Assembly: GCF_023715465.1 (NCBI RefSeq)
Contig: NZ_JAMBOE010000009.1
Location: 62,001-126,000 of the forward strand
Origin: Paenibacillus macerans
Lineage (GTDB): Bacteria; Bacillota; Bacilli; Paenibacillales; Paenibacillaceae
Reading direction: 5' to 3'
Length of the DNA: 64,000 nucleotides
Part shown: piece after piece, positions 59,795 through 64,000 of the stretch
Position numbering within the stretch: position 1 is the stretch's first letter
Layout: the number at the start of each line of letters is the position of its first letter
Position numbers and translations under genes: made by a program
Notes under the pieces: generated by a model
The model's input: only the letters and a program-made list of their open reading frames with translations
Databases searched by the model: none
Told to the model about the DNA's origin: nothing

Positions 59795-61117
59795 CTATCC
59801 AGCCTCTACTACGGCCCTTTTTACGATTTCCAGCTTGCGGAATCGGTGTGGTTCTTTTTCAAGCAGCTTAAAGGTCAAATCCTCGTGCTCCAGCGTTTCG
59901 CCGATGTCCATGCCGGGGTTCATCCCGAACAGCCAGCCGCCAATCGTATCGACTTCCTCGGTGCTGAGATCGGTGAGCAGAAGGTCGTTAATCTGGTTAA
60001 CCGTTACGGTTCCCTGGGCGATGACATGCGTGTCGCTGAGCTGCACGATCGGCTCTTCTTCCTCTTTATCGAATTCGTCGCGGATTTCCCCAACGATCTC
60101 CTCCAGAATGTCCTCGATCGTTACCAGTCCGGCCGTGCCCCCGTATTCGTCGATCAGAATAGCGATGTGGGTGCCTTCCAGCTGCATTTTTTTGAGCAGC
60201 TCGTTGACGGGTATCACCTCCGAGACAGCCATAACCGGCTGCAGAATCGAAGCGATATCCAGATTCGGGTTGCTCTCGTGGGCGAGGAAAAACTGTTTTG
60301 TATTGATGATCCCAATGACGTTGTCTTTGCTTCCTTCGACGACAGGGAATCTGGTGTATTGCTGCTCTTTGATAATCTCGAGATTTTCCTGCCGCGACTT
60401 GTCCTTATATAAGCACATCATATCGGTGCGGGGGACCATAATTTCTTTGGCCAGCAAATTATCGAAGGCAAAAATCCGGCTGACGTAGCCGTATTCGCTT
60501 TGATTGATTTTGCCGCTTTCAAAGCTCTCGTTAATAATTATTTGCAGTTCTTCCTCCGAGTGAGCTTCTTCATGCTCGGAAGCCGGCTTGATGCCGAACA
60601 AGCGCACGAGCTGATTTGCCGATCCGTTCAAGGCCCAGATAAACGGGCGCATGATTTTGGTAAACAGGATCAATGGCTTGGCCGTAAGCAAGGCGATTTC
60701 CTCGGATTTGCGGATGGCCATTGTCTTTGGCGCCAGCTCACCCACAACGACGTGCAAATAAGTGATAACTACGAAAGCGATGATAAAAGATAGCGCACTG
60801 CTTAGTGTATCAGGTACTTGGAGGCTGTGGAACAGCGGGTGCAACATTTTCTCTACCGTAGGTTCCCCGAGCCACCCGAGTCCGAGCGCGGTGATCGTAA
60901 TCCCCAATTGGCAGGCGGATAGATAGCCGTCCAGATTGGAAGTTACCGTTTTGACCGCGAGCGCGTTTTTGCGCCCTTCGGCGATCAATTGATCCACCCT
61001 GCTGCCTCGAACACGAACAATCGCAAATTCTACCGCCACGAAAAAAGCCGTTAAAGCGATAAGGATTACGACCAATACCAAATTCAACCAAAGCCTGTCA
61101 CTGTCCATTCTTTGCAT
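59795..61117 (-). CDS. CNNM/CBS/CorC_HlyC membrane protein (hemolysin family)
   Basis: 440 residues. The N-terminal ~190 residues form a CNNM (DUF21) transmembrane domain with four hydrophobic segments ('YLSACQLGITITALGLGWLG', 'VVVGELAPKTMAI'). Two CBS domains follow ('EIMVPRTDMMCLY', 'AILIDEYGGTAGLVTIEDIL') and then the C-terminal CorC_HlyC domain ('EVDTIGGWLFG'). Relatives such as YhdP/MpfA are implicated in magnesium efflux; 'hemolysin' is a historical label. AAGGAG lies 3 bp before the ATG. No M-box or other magnesium riboswitch was seen in its leader. Confidence 0.9.
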   Translation of the reverse strand: MQRMDSDRLWLNLVLVVILIALTAFFVAVEFAIVRVRGSRVDQLIAEGRKNALAVKTVTSNLDGYLSACQLGITITALGLGWLGEPTVEKMLHPLFHSLQVPDTLSSALSFIIAFVVITYLHVVVGELAPKTMAIRKSEEIALLTAKPLILFTKIMRPFIWALNGSANQLVRLFGIKPASEHEEAHSEEELQIIINESFESGKINQSEYGYVSRIFAFDNLLAKEIMVPRTDMMCLYKDKSRQENLEIIKEQQYTRFPVVEGSKDNVIGIINTKQFFLAHESNPNLDIASILQPVMAVSEVIPVNELLKKMQLEGTHIAILIDEYGGTAGLVTIEDILEEIVGEIRDEFDKEEEEPIVQLSDTHVIAQGTVTVNQINDLLLTDLSTEEVDTIGGWLFGMNPGMDIGETLEHEDLTFKLLEKEPHRFRKLEIVKRAVVEAG

Positions 61118-61384
61118 CTACTCCTTATGATTTAAAATAAAATAAAGTGCTTCACCTTACATTATACAATATGATCTAGGAGTAATGCTAATCAGCAATA
61201 CTAATATGTCAGGCGAATTCCTTGGAAATGTTCGTGTTTTAGGGATTTTTGAGTCCGAACGGAAAATTAAATAAATTATAAATACACCAAAATCCGAATA
61301 ATAAAATTACTTTCCCTTGACTTATACGTTTATTTCTCATATACTCGGATTATTGCTGGAAACCGAATATACTAATATTTTGAT

Positions 61385-61449
61385 TTCGTATATCCCCGGT
61401 GATACGGATCGGGGGTCTCTACAAGGAACCCTAAATTCCTGGCTACGAA
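61385..61449 (+). promoter_or_regulatory. Purine-riboswitch-like aptamer (guanine-type core, several deviations)
   Basis: The sequence fits the purine aptamer position by position. P1 is TTCGT/ACGAA, J1/2 is AUAU, P2 is 7 bp (CCCCGGT/ATCGGGG) closed by 7-nt L2 GATACGG, J2/3 is GUCUCUAC, P3 is AGGAA/UUCCU, L3 is CCCUAAA and J3/1 is G-C-U. L2 GG and L3 CC can form the kissing pairs. The specificity base (position 74 in xpt numbering) is C at 61443, predicting guanine or hypoxanthine. Unusual positions are 24 (U), 48 (C), 54/72 (A-G mismatch), 62 (C) and 73 (G). It lies about 90 bp before an FAD-dependent dehydrogenase gene, with an overlapping terminator. Confidence 0.72.
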
Positions 61450-61490
61450 TAGGAGCTTTCGCATACCTATTGGATAGCCGGGATTTTTTT
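61438..61490 (+). terminator. Riboswitch-linked terminator
   Basis: CCTGGCTA (61438-61445) pairs with TAGCCGGG (61475-61482), with an inner AATAGG/CCTATT stem, followed by T7-G-T6. The 5' arm uses the aptamer's P3 3' strand, J3/1 and start of P1, so aptamer folding and terminator formation exclude each other. This predicts that ligand binding turns the gene on. Confidence 0.8.
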
Positions 61491-61541
61491 GTTTTTTCCG
61501 GGCTTGGCAGCCCGTTTAACTATGAGGAGGAAGCAGAGCAG

Positions 61542-62978
61542 ATGAGTAAATACGATGTAATTGTGGTTGGAGCCGGGCCGGCGGGGATTTTTGCCTGCTA
61601 CGAACTGACGCGGAAAGCGCCTCACTGGAAGGTGCTCCTGGTGGACAAGGGGCATGATATTTACCGCCGCCGCTGTCCGATTTTGGAGGAGAAAATTACG
61701 CTTTGTCCGCCTCCGGCCGGGAAAAAAGAATACGCCGGCTGCCTGCCGGCCTGTTCGATCACAGCCGGGTTTGGCGGAGCGGGAGCGTACAGTGACGGGA
61801 AGTTCAACATTACTACCGAATTCGGCGGCTGGCTGAGCGATTATATCACTCCGTCCAAAGTGCTGGAGCTGATTAAATACGTTGATGCGATCAATTTGGA
61901 GCACGGCGCCACGACGAACATCACCGACCCGCTGACCGAAGCGGTGCGCGGAATCGAACAGCGCGGATACGCCGCGGGGCTGAAGCTGCTGCGGGCGCAG
62001 GTCCGCCATTTGGGCACGGAACAAAACCTCGAGATTCTGAAGTCGATTTACGAGTATTTGAACACCCGAATCGACATGATGTTCAAGGCGGAAGTGGAGG
62101 ATCTGATCACGATAAAAGCGGACGGAGGCCACCAGGTTCGCGGAATCCAGCTTAAATCGGGGGAGACGCATGAGGCTGATCTGGTCATGGTCGCCCCCGG
62201 ACGGGACGGCTCCGCCTGGTTGACGGACATTTTAAAGAAACGCCGCCTGAAAATGACGAACAATCAGGTGGATGTCGGGGTGCGTGTGGAAACCTCGGAC
62301 GTCGTCATGCGCGAGATTAACGAGCACCTGTACGAAGGGAAATTCATTTACAACACTTCGGTCGGCACGCGGGTGCGTACGTTTTGCAGCAATCCGTCCG
62401 GGCATGTGGTCGTCGAAAACCACAGCGGAGTAATGGCCGCCAACGGCCACTCCTTTAAAGATCCTGCGCTCGGTTCGCAAAACACGAACTTTGCGCTGCT
62501 CGTCTCGCACAAGTTTACCGAACCGTTCGATAAACCCAATGAATACGCGCGGGAGATTTGCCAACGAGCCAACGATCTGTCGAGCGGCGGGGTCATCGTG
62601 CAAAAATATGGGGACATTCTCCGGGGCCGCCGTTCTACCGCTACCCGGATTTCCGAAGGCTTCCTCGAGCCGACGCTCAAAGAGGCCGTGCCGGGCGACC
62701 TTGGCCTCGTGCTGCCTTACAACACGATGAAAAGCCTGATCGAAATGGTCGAAGCGCTCGATAAAGTAACGCCGGGGATTGCCTCCGAGCATACGCTGTT
62801 TTACGGCGTGGAAGCGAAGTTTTATTCCGCCCGCCCGAGGCTGGCCGAATCGCTGGAAACGGAGATTGGCGGCTTATTCTGCGGCGGCGACGGGGCGGGC
62901 ATTACCCGCGGTCTGGCCCAGGCAGGTGCGGCGGGCGTCTGGATCGCACGCGGCATGTTGGAGAAGGCGGGAGTGTAG
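61542..62978 (+). CDS. NAD(P)/FAD-dependent dehydrogenase (COG2509-like)
   Basis: 478 residues from the ATG at 61542 after AGGAGG; an in-frame extension back to 61317 would translate the riboswitch and is rejected. The N-terminal dinucleotide-binding motif is 'VIVVGAGPAGIFACYEL', and near the C-terminus 'GLFCGGDGAGITRGLAQAGA' closes the FAD site. The middle has 'CPPPAGKKEYAGCLPAC', a Cys-rich loop, and 'TAGFGGAGAYSDGKFN'. This matches the uncharacterised FAD-dependent dehydrogenase family COG2509; the substrate is unknown. Control by a purine-type riboswitch hints at a link to purine or flavin metabolism, FAD itself being made from GTP and ATP. Confidence 0.85.
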   Translation: MSKYDVIVVGAGPAGIFACYELTRKAPHWKVLLVDKGHDIYRRRCPILEEKITLCPPPAGKKEYAGCLPACSITAGFGGAGAYSDGKFNITTEFGGWLSDYITPSKVLELIKYVDAINLEHGATTNITDPLTEAVRGIEQRGYAAGLKLLRAQVRHLGTEQNLEILKSIYEYLNTRIDMMFKAEVEDLITIKADGGHQVRGIQLKSGETHEADLVMVAPGRDGSAWLTDILKKRRLKMTNNQVDVGVRVETSDVVMREINEHLYEGKFIYNTSVGTRVRTFCSNPSGHVVVENHSGVMAANGHSFKDPALGSQNTNFALLVSHKFTEPFDKPNEYAREICQRANDLSSGGVIVQKYGDILRGRRSTATRISEGFLEPTLKEAVPGDLGLVLPYNTMKSLIEMVEALDKVTPGIASEHTLFYGVEAKFYSARPRLAESLETEIGGLFCGGDGAGITRGLAQAGAAGVWIARGMLEKAGV

Positions 62979-63021
62979 CAACGCGGCGCGGCGCGGGCTT
63001 CACGCAGAACGAAAATGAGCA

Positions 63022-63070
63022 GGGGCTGTCCTGAAGTCCATATGATATGGTCTTGGGGACAGTCCTTTTT
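63022..63070 (+). terminator. Terminator after FAD dehydrogenase
   Basis: GGGGCTGTCC pairs with GGACAGTCCT (two G-U pairs), with an inner CCATAT/ATATGG stem, followed by T5. Confidence 0.8.
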
Positions 63071-63116
63071 CGTTGCGGTCCGGATGGGGCCGGTATCACC
63101 GCTGCAGTAATGCGAT

Positions 63117-63249
63117 CTAACGGACACCAGAGACTTTATTTGCCTCAAAACCAGGGGGCAAAAATTGTAACGGACCGAGGAGGCCTTATTTCTTCAAACC
63201 GCGGGAAATGGCCTGCGCAGAAGCCAAATAGAGGCGCTGGAGTCCGTTA
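63117..63249 (+). repeat. Intergenic repeat family C, copy 3 (short form)
   Basis: CTAACGGACACCAGAGACTT plus TATTTG at the left is inverted at the right as CCAAATAGAGGCGCTGGAGT plus CCGTTAC. Compare 23687 and 39138. The gap up to 63423 also has a small palindrome GACTA-TATAT-TAGTC at 63303-63317. Confidence 0.8.
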
Positions 63250-63423
63250 CGGCGCCAGTCTATTTAATAGCTGATCTGCACATCGAAAAAATAAGTCAAA
63301 AAGACTATATATTAGTCAAAAATACAATTTTACAATACTTTAACACAACGTAAACAGTCAGTTTTTTATCGACCCTTATGATTAGGTAGGTAGTCCATTC
63401 TAAATTTAGGGAGGAGTCGATCC

Positions 63424-64000
63424 ATGGTGAGGAGCCGTTGGAGCGAGAAACTGCTTGGCTTGATTTTGGCCGGCACTTTGGTCATGACAGGAATACCGGG
63501 CTTAGCCGCAGAAGCGGCGGAGCCGGCAAGTGGAGCGGAACAGGAACATATAACAGCAGAGGCAGGGCTTGTTCCAGAAGCCGGAACGGCGGTATCCGGA
63601 GAGAGTGGTGTTTCCGCGGAAAAAGTTGAATCTGCAGCTGCAGGGATCAGCGTAGCCGCAGCCATCGCCAAAGGTAACAGCGGCGAAGCCGTTACGGTGA
63701 CCGGTTATGTCGCCGGACATGCCGCTGGGTCGCAGACCGCCGATTTTGAGGCGCCGTTCGGCAACGACTATAACTTGCTGATCGCGGATGCGGCCGGCGA
63801 GCGGGATACGGCCAAACTTGTGGACGTGCAGATTCCGTCCGGAATGAGAGCCGAATTCGGCCTGCAAAGCAACCCGGACATCGTCGGCAAACAGGTCACG
63901 GTATCCGGCACGCTGGCTGCGTACAACAACTTCCCCGGATTAAAAAGCGTGACAGCGATTGAATTTACCGCGGCGCAGCCGGGCGAACCAGGCGAACCTG
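63424..64000 (+). CDS. Secreted protein with DUF6359-like OB-fold domain (5' part)
   Basis: The gene runs off the window; 192 codons are visible. ATG at 63424 after GGGAGGAG. Residues 1-29 are a signal peptide ('LLGLILAGTLVMTGIPGLAA'), followed by an Ala/Glu-rich linker to ~80. Residues ~83-180 ('ISVAAAIAKGNSGEAVTVTG', 'NLLIADAAGERDTAKLVDVQ', 'FGLQSNPDIVGKQVTVSGTL') resemble the DUF6359/OB-fold module found at the N-terminus of large extracellular nucleases and phosphoesterases of Bacillales. The visible part ends in a Pro-Gly-Glu linker. The catalytic domain, if any, is outside the window. Confidence 0.75.
   Translation, partial: MVRSRWSEKLLGLILAGTLVMTGIPGLAAEAAEPASGAEQEHITAEAGLVPEAGTAVSGESGVSAEKVESAAAGISVAAAIAKGNSGEAVTVTGYVAGHAAGSQTADFEAPFGNDYNLLIADAAGERDTAKLVDVQIPSGMRAEFGLQSNPDIVGKQVTVSGTLAAYNNFPGLKSVTAIEFTAAQPGEPGEP

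Noticed and set aside
61118..61320. Possible magnesium (M-box/ykoK) riboswitch for the CNNM/CBS gene
   Set aside because: The leader on the minus strand is A/T-rich and shows none of the conserved M-box segments.
61317..61541. N-terminal extension of the FAD dehydrogenase frame
   Set aside because: It would translate the riboswitch aptamer and terminator; AGGAGG before the ATG at 61542 fixes the start.

Overview
This window looks like chromosomal DNA of a Paenibacillus-type bacterium (Bacillota, Paenibacillaceae). The evidence is the moderately high GC, GGAGG-type ribosome binding sites, the xylR/xylO/xylAB arrangement, YesM/YesN plus LplB/YtcP-type ABC operons, a copper-amine-oxidase-like N-domain on secreted proteins, and many Paenibacillus-style intergenic repeats. 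No rRNA, tRNA, CRISPR array or prophage was seen.

Layout. 1-4.3 kb: the 3' end of a GH2 beta-mannosidase-like gene, an LTA-synthase-family sulfatase, a small secreted protein and a MOSC protein. 4.5-8.5 kb: a 1319-residue secreted protein built of nine tandem Asp-rich repeats. 8.7-13.0 kb: phosphotransferase, glycosyltransferase, GNAT acetyltransferase and a ChbG/YdjC deacetylase with an upstream cre-like site. 13.1-17.5 kb: a signalling group with a LOV-like/GGDEF/EAL protein lacking the photoactive cysteine, an ATPase-LuxR regulator and an HD-GYP protein lacking its HD histidine, with a MITE-like element between them. 17.8-19.0 kb: a Fur-boxed small ORF and a formate/nitrite-type channel. 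19.2-23.5 kb: xylR, xylO, xylA, xylB. 24.8-43.4 kb: a carbohydrate locus with a two-component system, ABC importer, GH3, two distinct GH38 alpha-mannosidases, GH125 and GH130. None of the glycosidases has a visible signal peptide, which suggests import followed by cytoplasmic breakdown of mannose-containing oligosaccharides, perhaps N-glycan fragments. 43.5-50 kb: a coiled-coil protein, a secreted alkaline phosphatase, and a three-gene isomerase/dehydrogenase operon with a divergent AraC regulator. 50-52.3 kb: decayed sequence with a degenerate IS1595-like transposase. 52.3-59.7 kb: a WYL regulator diverging from a VOC protein, a thioredoxin-like protein, a MoxR/DUF58 pair, a second VOC protein and a separated DUF4129 membrane protein. 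59.8-64 kb: a CNNM/CBS membrane protein, a purine-riboswitch-like RNA with an overlapping terminator in front of an FAD dehydrogenase, and the 5' part of a secreted protein.

The most unusual non-coding content is at least four families of roughly 130-260 bp intergenic repeats, named A to D here. Each is built from alternating inverted copies of a short motif, giving REPIN/MITE-like architecture. Copies lie between many genes and also inside or beside the carbohydrate operon. The other leading signals are the riboswitch variant, the cysteine-less LOV-like domain and the Fur-boxed small ORF. All functional statements come from reading the sequence and recalling family motifs; no database search was run.
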